DNA from: Bryobacteraceae bacterium
GTDB lineage: Bacteria > Acidobacteriota > Terriglobia > Bryobacterales > Bryobacteraceae
Direction of reading: 5' to 3'
Assembly: GCA_041394945.1 (NCBI GenBank)
Contig: JAWKHH010000003.1
Location: 806,001-870,000, forward strand
DNA length: 64,000 nt
Shown here piece by piece: positions 16,136 to 25,294 of the stretch. The translations under genes were made by a program, and so were the position numbers. Within the stretch, counting starts at the first letter, position 1; the number at the start of each line of letters is the position of its first letter. The notes beneath the pieces were generated by a model. The model was not told the origin of the DNA, searched no databases, and saw only the letters and a program-made list of their open reading frames with translations.

Positions 16136-16996
16136 ATGTATTCGTCAATTGCGATCACTGGTTATCGGTGCTTCGACAAGTTCACGCTGCATGACTTGGG
16201 TCGTGTGAACTTACTCGTCGGGACGAACAACTGCGGCAAGACTTCGGCGCTGGAAGCGATCTGTCTGCTGGCTTCCGGCGTCGATCACCTTGCGCTTTGG
16301 CCGATCTTGAGCAAGCGCGGCGAGATCCGGGCGGCAGAGCCAAGCGAGTCCGGATACAACTACGCGGATATGAGCGGGCTTTCCATGGATGGGAAGCCGG
16401 GCCAGGAAAACGCTTCAGCGTCATTGGGCGAGCCGGCAAGCTCGAAGGCTTCGACTATGAGCTTACCGATCCGGCCTAAAGGTAACCGACCTGCCGACCG
16501 GAGACGGCAGGAAGTATGGACTAGTCGTGGAAGCCCTCCGCCTCATTGAGCCGGATGTCGAACGGATCGCTGTTCGATCAGGCGCAAAGAGCAACTCGAT
16601 CCCGGGCCGTGGGGATTCATCGTTCGCTTGAAGGGGCACGCGGCGCCGGCCCCCATTGGCAGCCTCGGCGACGGGATGTGACGGCTGCTCGCCCTTGCCG
16701 TAGCGATCGCGAAATGCCGCGGCGGCATCCTGCTCGTCGACGAAATCGATACCGGCCTCCACTACACCGTATTGTCCAGGATGTGGCGGTTGATCTCCCG
16801 CGCCGCTACCGAGTTCGACGTGCAGGTCTTCGCCACAACCCACAGCTACGACTGCATCTATAGCCTCGCGCAGATCTGTTCGACCAGCGATGGATCCGTG
16901 ACCATCCAACGGATCGAGCGCGGGAAGCAACAGTCCGTCCGCTACGACGAAGACGAGATCACATCGGCAGCCTCGCGCGATAGCGAGGTGCGGTGA
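16136..16996 (+). pseudogene. broken OLD-like AAA ATPase (frameshifts plus nonsense)
   Basis: An AAA_15/AAA_21-type ATPase that can be read only by switching frames. Walker A is visible as GTNNCGKTSA at the start, Walker B as ILLVDEIDTGLH, and the family end motif as FATTHSYDCI. Three one-base losses restore a single frame: near 16380-16382 (TTT run), 16475-16476 (CC before an in-frame TAA) and 16611-16614 (GGGG run). In addition, TGA at 16679-16681 replaces the tryptophan codon expected in GDGMWRLL. Correcting these gives about 287 residues. The pair with the next broken TOPRIM gene resembles two-gene ATPase/TOPRIM defence modules such as PARIS. Sequencing error cannot be excluded. Confidence 0.78.
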
Positions 16997-17000
16997 ATCG

Positions 17001-17655
17001 GTGCCACCCGATCCGCGCAGCTTTTCAAAGATTCTCATTGTCGAAGGCCGCGAAGACCGCAACGCGATTCCGGGCCTGATTCATCACCACTTTCGGTGGG
17101 ATCAGCCGATACCGTTCTTCATCAAGGCGTATGAGGGTGTCGAGGCCATTCTCGAAGAGGGCGCCCTCAATGCCGAGATCAAGGCGGCTCACCTCGAAGC
17201 TCCCGGCGTCGTCGTCGCCGACACCCATGCCGCGGGCCGCTACCAGCGGATCCAGCAACTTTGTTCCAGCCTCTTCCCCGACCTCCCGACCGGTCCCGAA
17301 CCACAAGGCGTCATCCGCGACAACAAGGACGGCAAGCGGTTCGGCGTCTGGATCATGCCGGACAACTCGTCGAACGGCTCAATGGAAACATTCGTCCGCG
17401 GCCTTGTTCCCGAATCGGCAGAGGCGCTGTGGTCGCACGAGGCAGCCAGTTTTCCGGAGCGCGCTCGAGTTCGGGTCGGTCTGCCGTGATGGCGACCATC
17501 CCAAGGCCCATCTCTACACTTTGCTAGCCTGGCAGGATCCGCCGGGACAGTCTCTGGGCGTCGCGCTTAAGCAGCGATCGCTCGACCCGCACCACCCGAG
17601 GGCGCAAGCGTTCGCGGCCTGGCTCGGAAGTCTCTTTCGTCTGGAACGGCTCTGA
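17001..17655 (+). pseudogene. broken DUF3226-type TOPRIM nuclease-like gene
   Basis: The first 163 codons from GTG 17001 encode a TOPRIM-like N-terminus: ILIVEGREDRNAI, with the conserved Glu, and GVVVADTHAAGRY followed by FGVWIMPDNSSNGSMETF. The frame then shifts near 17460 (one base gained or two lost). The family C-terminus KAHLYTLLAWQDPPGQ...FAAWLGSLFRL continues in another frame to 17655. DUF3226 proteins commonly accompany an OLD-like ATPase, as here, where the ATPase is broken too. The normal aspartate of the TOPRIM DxD is partly replaced (ADTHA), another sign of decay. It faces the Cys-rich gene on the minus strand with no gap. Confidence 0.72.
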
Positions 17656-18333
17656 CTACTTCGTCCGCCGCCGCGCTTCGTCGAGCACTGTCGCCGCACG
17701 TGCCGGATTGAACACCCCACACGAACAGAATCGCTGCATGTAGGTCGCCGCTTCTTCCGGCGTCCGCCGCCCTTCCTTCACCCAGTCGATCATCTTCTTC
17801 GCCATCGAAGACGCGATCATCCCGTGACCGCACATCGTCATCAGCGTCAGCACCTGCGAGTTCGGCAGCTTCTCCGTCTTGCCCTCGAACCCCAGCGAAT
17901 AGCCCACCGAGTGCCGCTCGATGCCCGCGAACTCACAGCACTTCTCCGCCCCGTCGATCGAGGTCGAAATATTGATCGACAGCCCGAGCTCGGCGTCCTT
18001 CACCGCCTTCACGAACCGTTCCGCTTTGTCGAGCGAATCGAACACCGCCGCCACCGTCGTGATGTGCCGCAGCCCGTCCACCACCGCCTCCAGGTCCGGC
18101 GTCATGTCGCGATTCCAGTGGTTGGTCGGGTTCAGGCTCTTGCACGGACGCAGCGCGCCGCCGTTGCGCGCGTCGCCCAGGTTCACCGGACCGAACGGGA
18201 TCGCCATCCGCAGAAACTTGCGCTGTCGCTCGAGCGCTTCCTCGTCGTTCTTGCCGCGGCAGGCGATCGCGAACACCACGAAGTCGTTATTAAAGCTCTC
18301 GGATGGGCCGAAACGGTGCAAGGTATTCGTCAT
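17656..18333 (-). CDS. conserved cysteine-rich protein of a ferredoxin/MFS operon
   Basis: A 225-residue cytoplasmic protein I cannot assign. It has several cysteines in clustered contexts that could bind metal: KCCEFAGIERHS, LMTMCGHGMIAS, and RFCSCGVFNPARA at the C-terminus. Two LR/helix segments such as HITTVAAVFDSLDKAERFVKAV look like a regulatory or ACT-like alpha/beta fold, but that is weak. It is the last gene of a three-gene operon behind an MFS transporter and a two-cluster ferredoxin, separated by 12 bases, and may be a redox partner or metal-binding enzyme for the transported compound. Confidence 0.6.
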   Translation of the reverse strand: MTNTLHRFGPSESFNNDFVVFAIACRGKNDEEALERQRKFLRMAIPFGPVNLGDARNGGALRPCKSLNPTNHWNRDMTPDLEAVVDGLRHITTVAAVFDSLDKAERFVKAVKDAELGLSINISTSIDGAEKCCEFAGIERHSVGYSLGFEGKTEKLPNSQVLTLMTMCGHGMIASSMAKKMIDWVKEGRRTPEEAATYMQRFCSCGVFNPARAATVLDEARRRTK

Positions 18334-18345
18334 GGCTGGCCTCCC

Positions 18346-19191
18346 TTATCGCGTACCCACCGGCTCGGCCTGCTGCGCCGCCGCGCCCTTGTTCGTCACT
18401 CGCCCGAGCCCGATATTCGTTTTGGCGCGCTGCGGATGATAGCCGAGACGCTCGAGAATCGGCCGCACCACCGTGTCGTCGCCGTTCTCGTCGCATCGCA
18501 CGCCCACGCCCAGGCACACCACCGTATCCACTTCCGCCTCCACCTCTCTCACCAGAGCGACGATCTCCTCCACGCGCGCCACCGGAACCTTGATCTCGAC
18601 AATCGCCGACATGATCTTCTCGTTCAGGATGTCTTCGCGGATCTCGCCCGTCGCCGCGTCCTTCAGCAGCGTCGTCACCGGATTCTTCTTCTCGAAAGGA
18701 ACGCCCGCGCGCGCCAGCCGCATCGTCATCTTCTGGATCTCATGGAAGCGCACGCCCACGCCCGGCCGCCCGAACTCGATCGTAAAGCCGACTTCGCCCT
18801 CGCCAACGCGCCCGCTCACATCGTTGGTCTTCACTTCCTCGGTGCCGCGACCTTCCACCCCCGTCGACTCATGCGGCACGCGCGGATCGGAAAACGCCCG
18901 CCGAACGATGCGCGGCCACGCAAGTTCCTCCGGCGCGAAAGCGCCGGTGGGGCACACATCCGGCTCGGGATCGAACCGGAGGCGGAACGCCTGAAACACC
19001 TTGCGGATCGTCCGCACCATCGTCGGGTTCAGGTGCTCCTGGCTCAGCCCGTTGAAACAGGAATAGCATTCCACGCATTCGTCGCGATCCACCGTGGCGC
19101 GCTTCATCACGGGATCGATATAGATCGCCCCCATCGGACACACGTAGGTGCAATTGCCGCAGGCGACGCATTTGTTCGGATCAATTCGCAT
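18346..19191 (-). CDS. 2[4Fe-4S] ferredoxin-domain protein with unknown C-terminal domain
   Basis: A 281-residue protein. Residues 1-100 are a ferredoxin domain: CVACGNCTYVCP gives a full Cx2Cx2Cx3CP set, and CVECYSC plus a distant DVCP complete a second cluster with a long insertion. Residues 110-281 form an alpha/beta domain with no family I recognise, with KTNDVSGRVG and EVDTVVCLGVGVRCDE. It probably transfers electrons to or from an enzyme acting on the compound imported by the upstream MFS gene. It lies six bases downstream of that gene and 12 bases before the Cys-rich gene. Confidence 0.72.
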   Translation of the reverse strand: MRIDPNKCVACGNCTYVCPMGAIYIDPVMKRATVDRDECVECYSCFNGLSQEHLNPTMVRTIRKVFQAFRLRFDPEPDVCPTGAFAPEELAWPRIVRRAFSDPRVPHESTGVEGRGTEEVKTNDVSGRVGEGEVGFTIEFGRPGVGVRFHEIQKMTMRLARAGVPFEKKNPVTTLLKDAATGEIREDILNEKIMSAIVEIKVPVARVEEIVALVREVEAEVDTVVCLGVGVRCDENGDDTVVRPILERLGYHPQRAKTNIGLGRVTNKGAAAQQAEPVGTR

Positions 19192-19197
19192 GGCTCT

Positions 19198-20454
19198 TCA
19201 CTCCGGAAAGATCTTCCGCGAGGCATCGATTCGCGCAAACAGCAGGGCTCCGGCGGCGCACAGCGCGGCGGCGGCCAGGAACGGCACGTTCCAGCCATAG
19301 CTCTGCGCGAGATACCCGAGCAGCGTGGACGAAATCGCCCCACCTATGTTACCGCACGTATTCATTACCGACGAGACGCTGCCGGCGAAGTCTCCGCCGA
19401 TATCGAGCGGGATCGCCCAGCTCACTCCAACCGTGAATTCCAGTCCGAAGAAGGCCAGGCACGTCACCGCCACGCACACGAACGGATCGCCGGTGAGGGT
19501 GGCGGGAATGATGCCGGCGGCCGCCAGCGCGAACCCGCCGGTTCCACACAATCGGCGCGCCCGCCGCAGGTTGCCGGTGCTGTGCGCGACGCGGTCGGAG
19601 ATCCAGCCGCCGGCCATGTCGCCGAAGAAACCGGCCAGCAGCGGCAGCATCGCGTAGAAACCCATCTCCTTGAGATTCATGCCGCGGTGCTCTTTCAGAT
19701 ACGTCGGGAACCAGTCGAGGTAAACCGCGAGGCAGTAGCCGTAGCAGAAATACATCGCCGAAAGCACCCAAAGCGTGGAACTGCCAAGGATGCGCCGCCA
19801 TGGGACCGGCACGCGTCCACTCGGCCGCCGCCCGCCCAGCGAGTCGTGAATCACGGCCAGTTCGGCCTCGTTCACCGAAGGGTGCTCATCCGGCGAATCG
19901 CGGTAGTAGAAATACCACACCGCCGCCCAGGCAACGCCCAGCGATCCGAACACCCAGAACGGAACCCGCCATCCATACCCGGCGATCAGCGCCACCACGA
20001 TCGGCGGCGTCAGCGCCGCGCCCAACCGGGACCCCGCATGCGTAATGCCCTGCGCATAGCCCCGTTCGGTGGGCAGGATCCAACGCGAGAGGGACCGCGT
20101 CGCGATCGGAAACGCGCCCGCTTCGCCGATGCCGAACAAGAACCGCGCCGCCGCCATCGAAACCGCGCTCCACGTCAGCGCCGTCAACGACGTGAACAGG
20201 CTCCACCAGATGACGATCAGCGTGAGCGCCTTGCGCGGGCCGATCAGGTCGCCCAGCCACGCGCCCGGAATCTGAAAGAATGAGTAGCCCCAGCGGAACG
20301 CCCCGAGGATCCAGCTCATCGTGATCTTGTCGTATCCGAACTCTTCCTGAATCGACGGGACGGCCGCCGAAATCACCACGCGGTCCATATAGGTGATCAT
20401 GTAGGCGGCGACGGTGAGCCAGAGCACGACATGCCGGGTGCGCGAGGGTCTCAT
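19198..20454 (-). CDS. MFS transporter, anion:cation symporter-like
   Basis: A 418-residue twelve-helix major facilitator. The N-terminal text YMITYMDRVVISAA, the loop-2/3 motif GAWLGDLIGPRKAL, and RFLFGIGEAGAFP around helix 4 are typical of the anion:cation symporter group (sugar-acid and organic-anion importers). The substrate cannot be named. It is the first gene of the operon with the ferredoxin-domain and Cys-rich genes, suggesting uptake of an organic acid that is then processed by an iron-sulfur system. It diverges from the small membrane protein gene at 20532. Confidence 0.85.
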   Translation of the reverse strand: MRPSRTRHVVLWLTVAAYMITYMDRVVISAAVPSIQEEFGYDKITMSWILGAFRWGYSFFQIPGAWLGDLIGPRKALTLIVIWWSLFTSLTALTWSAVSMAAARFLFGIGEAGAFPIATRSLSRWILPTERGYAQGITHAGSRLGAALTPPIVVALIAGYGWRVPFWVFGSLGVAWAAVWYFYYRDSPDEHPSVNEAELAVIHDSLGGRRPSGRVPVPWRRILGSSTLWVLSAMYFCYGYCLAVYLDWFPTYLKEHRGMNLKEMGFYAMLPLLAGFFGDMAGGWISDRVAHSTGNLRRARRLCGTGGFALAAAGIIPATLTGDPFVCVAVTCLAFFGLEFTVGVSWAIPLDIGGDFAGSVSSVMNTCGNIGGAISSTLLGYLAQSYGWNVPFLAAAALCAAGALLFARIDASRKIFPE

Positions 20455-20513
20455 TGCGAGGAGGTTTCCTAGGCTATCACGATGAAGCCGGGGTCGCCGC
20501 GCGCCGCCTTCGC

Positions 20514-20522
20514 TGGTACAAT
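20514..20522 (+). promoter_or_regulatory. extended -10 promoter, possibly leaderless
   Basis: TGG followed by TACAAT (20517-20522) is an extended -10 element that ends nine bases before the GTG start at 20532. If used, the transcript would begin about at the start codon. Confidence 0.4.
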
Positions 20523-20531
20523 ACTTGGTTC

Positions 20532-20918
20532 GTGATACGGTTCCTGCTCAGACTCTTTTCGTACTTGTTCAACGCCGGGTTGTCGTTGGCGCTCCTGGCG
20601 CTGGGAGTTGTGGCTCTGCTCGCCGGCGCTCCCGGCTTCAAGCTCGACATGATTCCGTGGTGGGAGGGCGCCGCGCTGGCCAAGGTCGTCCTCGCCGGCG
20701 GACTCGTCGGAGCCATCGCGACATGGTGCGCCGTTCGCGGAAGCGTGAAGGGTCTGCTGCCCGTTTGGAACCTCGTCACGCTTGGCGTAATGGTGTTCGG
20801 CTACTACCTCGGCTCCTACCACTTCGGCGGAATGGAAGAATTTCGAACAATCCTCTGGACCACCGCCGGCAATGTGATCGCGTTTCTCGGCAGCCTCAGC
20901 CAGGTCTTCCGCAAGTAA
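20532..20918 (+). CDS. small membrane protein of unknown function
   Basis: A 128-residue protein with about four hydrophobic segments (LLRLFSYLFNAGLSLALLALGVV onward, then VVLAGGLVGAIATW, LVTLGVMVFGYYLG and WTTAGNVIAFLGSL). It belongs to no family I recognise. The GTG at 20532 was chosen because it lies directly after an extended -10 element and begins the first membrane helix. A longer reading upstream has no hydrophobic or signal features. It is monocistronic, convergent with the bicupin gene. Confidence 0.6.
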   Translation: MIRFLLRLFSYLFNAGLSLALLALGVVALLAGAPGFKLDMIPWWEGAALAKVVLAGGLVGAIATWCAVRGSVKGLLPVWNLVTLGVMVFGYYLGSYHFGGMEEFRTILWTTAGNVIAFLGSLSQVFRK

Positions 20919-20928
20919 AACTCCAAAG

Positions 20929-21747
20929 CTACCGGGCGAAAGGATAGAGTGACCGGACCGCGAGAATCCGCGCCTTCGGCGCGTTCTGCGTCTCCCGATT
21001 GTAAAAGCCCACCGTCGCGTTCAGCCGGATGAAGTACGCATCGCCCGGCTTGGCCGGATGCCGGCCCTCCACGCCGTCGAGTCCGCCGCCAGCCACCATC
21101 TCGCCTTCCCCGTCGAGCAGGATGTAGATCTCCTCTTCCCGGTCATGATGGTGCGGTGTGTTCGTTCCTCCGGGCGCGAACTCCATCACGAAGAGGCTGG
21201 TCACTACGTGCGCCGCCGCAATCCGGTCCCGGGTGCTTTTCCGGTCCCCGATCAGCAATTGATAGAGCGTCGAAGGCGGATGATTACCCACCACTTGCTT
21301 CTTCACGTCGTTGGAGTTGGCGATCTGCAGGCTGTCGGGCGTCGAAATCGGCGCCGCCGCGGGAATCGGATACGTCATCACCAGCACCTTGAGCGGATTG
21401 TCGCCCCCATTGGCCAAGCCATGCGCCACCGTCGGCGGAAGGTAGAGGAAATCGTCCTTGCGCAAGGCGTGCTTCCGTCCCGCGTAGACCACTTCGCCGG
21501 AGCCTGCGGTGACGTAGTAGATCTCCTCGTCGCGCGGATAGTTGACCACCGGCGTCGCCGCGCCGGGAGCTACCGTCACTTCGGCGAAGCGCGTCACGCC
21601 GCGTACGATGCGCCCTTTCTGAAACAGCGGCCGGTATTCCACGCCGGCGGCTGAGAGATCGCCGGACGTGGGTTCCACCGAGGCGGCGCTGGTCTTGAGG
21701 AAAGTCGGATCCACGGCGGCCAGCAGCAGGAATGCAGTCAGTAACAT
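20929..21747 (-). CDS. exported bicupin protein
   Basis: A 272-residue protein with a signal peptide (MLLTAFLLLAAVD) and two cupin domains. The first has EEIYYVTAGSGEVVYAG and the second carries metal-binding-type HHHDREEEIYILLDGEGE near residue 200, with three consecutive histidines and glutamates for metal coordination. Cupins of this form bind or oxidise small organic molecules. The exact reaction is unknown. It is only three bases upstream of, and in the same direction as, no other gene, since the PQQ-propeller gene precedes it by three bases, so the two are probably co-transcribed. Confidence 0.75.
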   Translation of the reverse strand: MLLTAFLLLAAVDPTFLKTSAASVEPTSGDLSAAGVEYRPLFQKGRIVRGVTRFAEVTVAPGAATPVVNYPRDEEIYYVTAGSGEVVYAGRKHALRKDDFLYLPPTVAHGLANGGDNPLKVLVMTYPIPAAAPISTPDSLQIANSNDVKKQVVGNHPPSTLYQLLIGDRKSTRDRIAAAHVVTSLFVMEFAPGGTNTPHHHDREEEIYILLDGEGEMVAGGGLDGVEGRHPAKPGDAYFIRLNATVGFYNRETQNAPKARILAVRSLYPFAR

Positions 21748-21750
21748 TGC

Positions 21751-23172
21751 TTATTCTCCAAATGCGTAGAGCGCCGCGGCGCTGCGCAGGTACAGGGTTT
21801 TCGGTCCGATCGCGGGTGTGGCATAAATGTCCTCTTCGAAATCGGTAACGGCTTCCGCCTCCCATTGTGCCCCCGGTTTGATCGTCGAAACCTTGCCGTG
21901 CTCGCTCGCCACCAGGATCCGCTCGCCCGCGGCCACCGGCGACGAGTAGTAGGCATCGATGGCGCCGGGAATGCGCGCCGTCTTGTGGATGGCGCCCGTC
22001 GCCGGATCGATCGACGTCAGGATCCCCCCGTCCTTGATCGTGTACAGGACGCCTTTATACAAGAGCGGCGAAGAGACCTGCGGCACGAATCGGTCGTTCG
22101 TCCACAGTACATGCGTGGCGGTGATGTCGCCGCGCGCATCGCCGGGGCGGACCGCGAGCGTGGCGTTGCGCGCCGAACGCCGCGCGCGATAGAAGCCGAA
22201 CTCGCGGGCGTCGATAAACTCATCCGCGTTCAGGTCGATCGCCCGCCAGCTTCCCGAATGCTTGTACGGCGATGGATTGATCTCGCCGGGCGCGAGCTTG
22301 CCGTCTTTATCGGCGTCGATCTCGGCGAGCACTTGCTCGAACGGAGGCAGCGGCCGGTTCTGGCCCGGGTCGGCGCCCGGAGCCCAGCCGGTCACGTAGA
22401 TCGCACCGCCGTCGACGATGCCCGTGGTCTTGATCTGCCAGCTCAGTCCGCGTGCGCTCCAGCGCTCCTCGCCGGTAGCCGCCGAGTAAGCAGTAAGTAA
22501 GTAGGATCCGGGCACAACCACCTGCTCGTCGCCCTTGGGCGACGTGTAGATCAATGGAGTGGAAAATCCGTGAACCACGGCTGGCCGCGGCGTCTTCCAA
22601 AGCACCTTCCCAGTCCCTTTGTCGAGAGCCAGGAGGTACGACGCCGTGTCCTGGTCAATCGCCACAAACAACCGCCCGCCGGACAAAACCGGCGATGCCG
22701 CCATTCCGTGAAGGTTCTCGAAGGGACCGAGCGGCATCCGCCAGCGCTCCTCGCCGTCCGGACCGTAGGAGGCCAATCCGTAGTCCCCAAAGAAGACGTA
22801 GACATCGCGCCCGTCGGTGGCCGGCGTCGGCGAGGCCGGGCTGTTGAGCTTGTGCAGCGTCTCGGCGCGGCCGCGCTCAATGGAGCGCCGCCACAGGATT
22901 CTGCCCGTCTTCCCGTCGAGGGCGAGGGTCAGAAGTTGGTCGCCTTCCGCTCCGGTAACGTAGATGCGATCGCCGGCCAGCACCGGTGACGATGTGCCCG
23001 GCGGGAGCGGAGTTCGCCAGCGGGCGGCTTCGCGCGCCAACGCGGCTGGTATGTGGCCACCGCCGACGCCGGACGCGTTCTCTCCGCGAAACGACGGCCA
23101 GCCGGCCGCCTCGAGCGCTGGGGCGATCGCCTGCGCGGCGGCGAGAGCAAACAGGACGGCGGCCTTCATCAC
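21751..23172 (-). CDS. exported PQQ-type beta-propeller with EF-hand insertion
   Basis: A 473-residue protein with a signal peptide and repeated PQQ-like propeller blades (for example LALDGKTGRILWRR, LALDKGTGKVLWKT, YSAATGEERWSAR, IDPATGAIHKTA). Between blades, about residues 282-325, lies an insertion with two EF-hand-like calcium loops: DADKDGKLAPGE and DLNADEFIDARE. The quinone-binding residues of true PQQ dehydrogenases are not evident, so this is more likely a binding or assembly propeller than an enzyme. The GTG/ATG start is at the sole signal peptide. The bicupin gene follows directly on the same strand. Confidence 0.78.
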   Translation of the reverse strand: MMKAAVLFALAAAQAIAPALEAAGWPSFRGENASGVGGGHIPAALAREAARWRTPLPPGTSSPVLAGDRIYVTGAEGDQLLTLALDGKTGRILWRRSIERGRAETLHKLNSPASPTPATDGRDVYVFFGDYGLASYGPDGEERWRMPLGPFENLHGMAASPVLSGGRLFVAIDQDTASYLLALDKGTGKVLWKTPRPAVVHGFSTPLIYTSPKGDEQVVVPGSYLLTAYSAATGEERWSARGLSWQIKTTGIVDGGAIYVTGWAPGADPGQNRPLPPFEQVLAEIDADKDGKLAPGEINPSPYKHSGSWRAIDLNADEFIDAREFGFYRARRSARNATLAVRPGDARGDITATHVLWTNDRFVPQVSSPLLYKGVLYTIKDGGILTSIDPATGAIHKTARIPGAIDAYYSSPVAAGERILVASEHGKVSTIKPGAQWEAEAVTDFEEDIYATPAIGPKTLYLRSAAALYAFGE

Positions 23173-23212
23173 ACACGCGAATATATCAGAGCCGGGCGCT
23201 CGAAGCGCCGCC

Positions 23213-24061
23213 TCAGTTCAACGACCGCAGAGACCGCCGCACCGCGTCCGCGCGATGCCGCACCGCCGCCGCGTCCGGCGCGTTCGGCACGAGCTTTAGG
23301 TATCGTTCCCAATCCGCCAGCGCCGCCGCGTGACGCCCCAAATGCGCCAGCACGTCGCCGCGCTCGCGCACCAGCGTCGCCGCCGCCGGCTCGGCTTCGA
23401 TCAGCAGGTCCAGCACCCGCACCGCCTTGGCCGGCTGCGATGCGCGATGGTAGGCGTTGCGCAGGTTGTGCAGCATGCGAAATACGATGTTCCGCGGCGG
23501 GATCGGTTCGAGCGCGCCCGGGTTGTGCGTGATGTCGACGCCGGCCACCTCGAGCGCCAGCGCGTGGCAGTCGCCGGCGTCGAGCAGGCGCCCGCCGTGA
23601 AAGCAATCGACAAACGTCCGGTAGTCCCCATCCTCAAAAAGCACCACGAAATGCCCGGGTAGCCCGATCCCGTCGGCGCGCTTGCCCAGCCGCCGCGCGA
23701 TTTCCATGAACACCACGGCCAGTGTAATCGGCAGCCCGGTGCGCGTCATCAGGACGTCGTTGAGGCAACTGTTAGCCGCCGCGTAGTAATCATCCTGGTT
23801 GCCCGCGAAGCCGAGATTCTCGAAAAGGTATGAATTCGCGGTACGCACCCACGCTTCGCCGTCGGAGCAACCGGCGGTGATCTCGCCGAGTTCGCGCGCG
23901 TGGGAGTCCAGGAGTTCGAGAAACGGGGCGCGCCGGGACTCCTCGGTTAAGTCCGGGTACTCGACCGCCGCCACCCACAACGCCGCTATATCCAGCGGAA
24001 TCGATGAATTGGAGGGTCGCAGGAACTGCCGCAATTCGTCCACTGTGCTGTAGAATACCAA
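23213..24061 (-). CDS. SirB1-like transglutaminase-fold/TPR protein
   Basis: A 282-residue protein of the SirB1/Transglut_core2 family. The core contains NDVLMTRTGLPITLAVVFMEIARRLG and GIGLPGHFVVLF, which hold the family His. A C-terminal tetratricopeptide-like region follows (AKAVRVLDLLIEAEP, HLGRHAAALADWERYLKLVP). The cysteine expected in active transglutaminases is present in NSCLNDVL. Function of the family is not well understood. It may link peptide processing to protein interactions. It stands alone, convergent with no gene and divergent from the FG-GAP gene. Confidence 0.82.
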   Translation of the reverse strand: MVFYSTVDELRQFLRPSNSSIPLDIAALWVAAVEYPDLTEESRRAPFLELLDSHARELGEITAGCSDGEAWVRTANSYLFENLGFAGNQDDYYAAANSCLNDVLMTRTGLPITLAVVFMEIARRLGKRADGIGLPGHFVVLFEDGDYRTFVDCFHGGRLLDAGDCHALALEVAGVDITHNPGALEPIPPRNIVFRMLHNLRNAYHRASQPAKAVRVLDLLIEAEPAAATLVRERGDVLAHLGRHAAALADWERYLKLVPNAPDAAAVRHRADAVRRSLRSLN

Positions 24062-24155
24062 GGAGGGGCGGGGATTCCGGCCTGTTTCCCGCCGTCAACG
24101 AGGGCAATCCATCGTGCTTGGCGTCGCAGTTGCGATTCTTCCCCAGAGGGTACTC

Positions 24156-25292
24156 GTGCGGAGCGTCTGCCGGCTGGCAGGTGCTCTAGCGGCCCTTTGT
24201 GCGTCTCTGCTGGCGCAGCCGGTGACGTTCAAACGCTCCACGATCCATGAGTCCGGCAGCGAACGGCTCCGTTCCGGAACCATCCTCGCCGGTGAGGCCG
24301 GCAAGCCCAACCGCCTGCTTCTTTGGGGCGACGGCATCCGTGTGGTTCCGCTGCCGAAAGGCAAGGCGGAGGCGTTCGATGTCTCCGCGCCGCTCGGCCC
24401 GGGCGGCTGCGTCACCGACGTCAACCTCGACGGGCAAACCGACATCATCGCCTACGAACCGCCGCGCGTCACTCCCTCCTCCAAGCCTCCCACCGGACTC
24501 CCGACCCTCGGCGACATGGTCTGGTACGAGGCTCCCGCCTGGAAGCGCCACGTCATCGACAGCGGCGTTCAATTCCGAGACTGCCTGGCGACCCTCGTCT
24601 TCGGCAAACGCGGCATTCTCACCATCCACCGGTTTTCCCAGATTCGTTTCTACGAAGTCCCCGAAAGACCCAACGGCGACCCCTGGCCGTACAAGGAAAT
24701 CTATTCGATCTACACCCCGTCGGACCAGGGCGGACTGCTCCGCGCCGACGTCGATGGCGACGGCCAAACCGATATCCTCGCCGGAAACTATTGGCTCCAA
24801 TCGCCGCAAGCGCCCGAAGGATCGTGGCGCTTGTTCGCCATCAACAAGTGGTGGGAGAAGCGGCGGTCCGCCATGCTGCGCCTGGCCATGGCCAAGCCCA
24901 GCGATACGCCTTTCCCGATCCTGTTCGCCGCCGAGGCTGAGGCCAGCCCGGCCCGCCTCGCCTGGTTCGAGCGCCCCGCCGACCCGACCCAGTTCTGGAA
25001 TCAAACCGCGCTCGACACCCTCCCTCCACTCGCCCGGCCCTCCGCCATCCTCACCGCCGATCTCAACGGCGATCTCCGTCCGGACCTCGTGGTGGCCGAA
25101 AACAACGGCTCCAAATCGCGGCTGCTCGTCTTCTGGGGACTCGGCTCCGGATCGTATCAGGGCACCCAGGTCGATGTCATGACCGGCGTCACCGGCCTAT
25201 GGGCCCAGGACCTCGACGCCGACGGCGACCTCGACCTCCTCGGCATTTCCCGAAACCGCGTCTACTCATGGGAGAACCTCCGAAGGAAGTAG
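24156..25292 (+). CDS. exported FG-GAP/VCBS repeat protein
   Basis: About 378 residues with a Sec signal peptide (SVCRLAGALAALCASLLAQP) and calcium-loop FG-GAP/VCBS repeats: DVNLDGQTDIIAYEP, DVDGDGQTDILAGNYW, DLNGDLRPDLVVAENN and DLDADGDLDLLGIS. Such proteins form integrin-alpha-like propellers and bind polysaccharides or partner proteins outside the cytoplasm. The GTG at 24156 puts the signal peptide at the N-terminus. A GTG at 24114 is possible and adds 14 residues. A TAGAAT at 24051 could serve as -10. It is followed two bases later by the haem/prenyltransferase-like gene, so they share an operon. Confidence 0.72.
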   Translation: MRSVCRLAGALAALCASLLAQPVTFKRSTIHESGSERLRSGTILAGEAGKPNRLLLWGDGIRVVPLPKGKAEAFDVSAPLGPGGCVTDVNLDGQTDIIAYEPPRVTPSSKPPTGLPTLGDMVWYEAPAWKRHVIDSGVQFRDCLATLVFGKRGILTIHRFSQIRFYEVPERPNGDPWPYKEIYSIYTPSDQGGLLRADVDGDGQTDILAGNYWLQSPQAPEGSWRLFAINKWWEKRRSAMLRLAMAKPSDTPFPILFAAEAEASPARLAWFERPADPTQFWNQTALDTLPPLARPSAILTADLNGDLRPDLVVAENNGSKSRLLVFWGLGSGSYQGTQVDVMTGVTGLWAQDLDADGDLDLLGISRNRVYSWENLRRK

Positions 25293-25294
25293 CC

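Noticed and set aside
17824..20283. 819-residue plus-strand ORF opposite the MFS/ferredoxin operon
   Set aside because: It is composed mainly of Arg, His and Pro with no domain and is a mirror of three real genes on the other strand.
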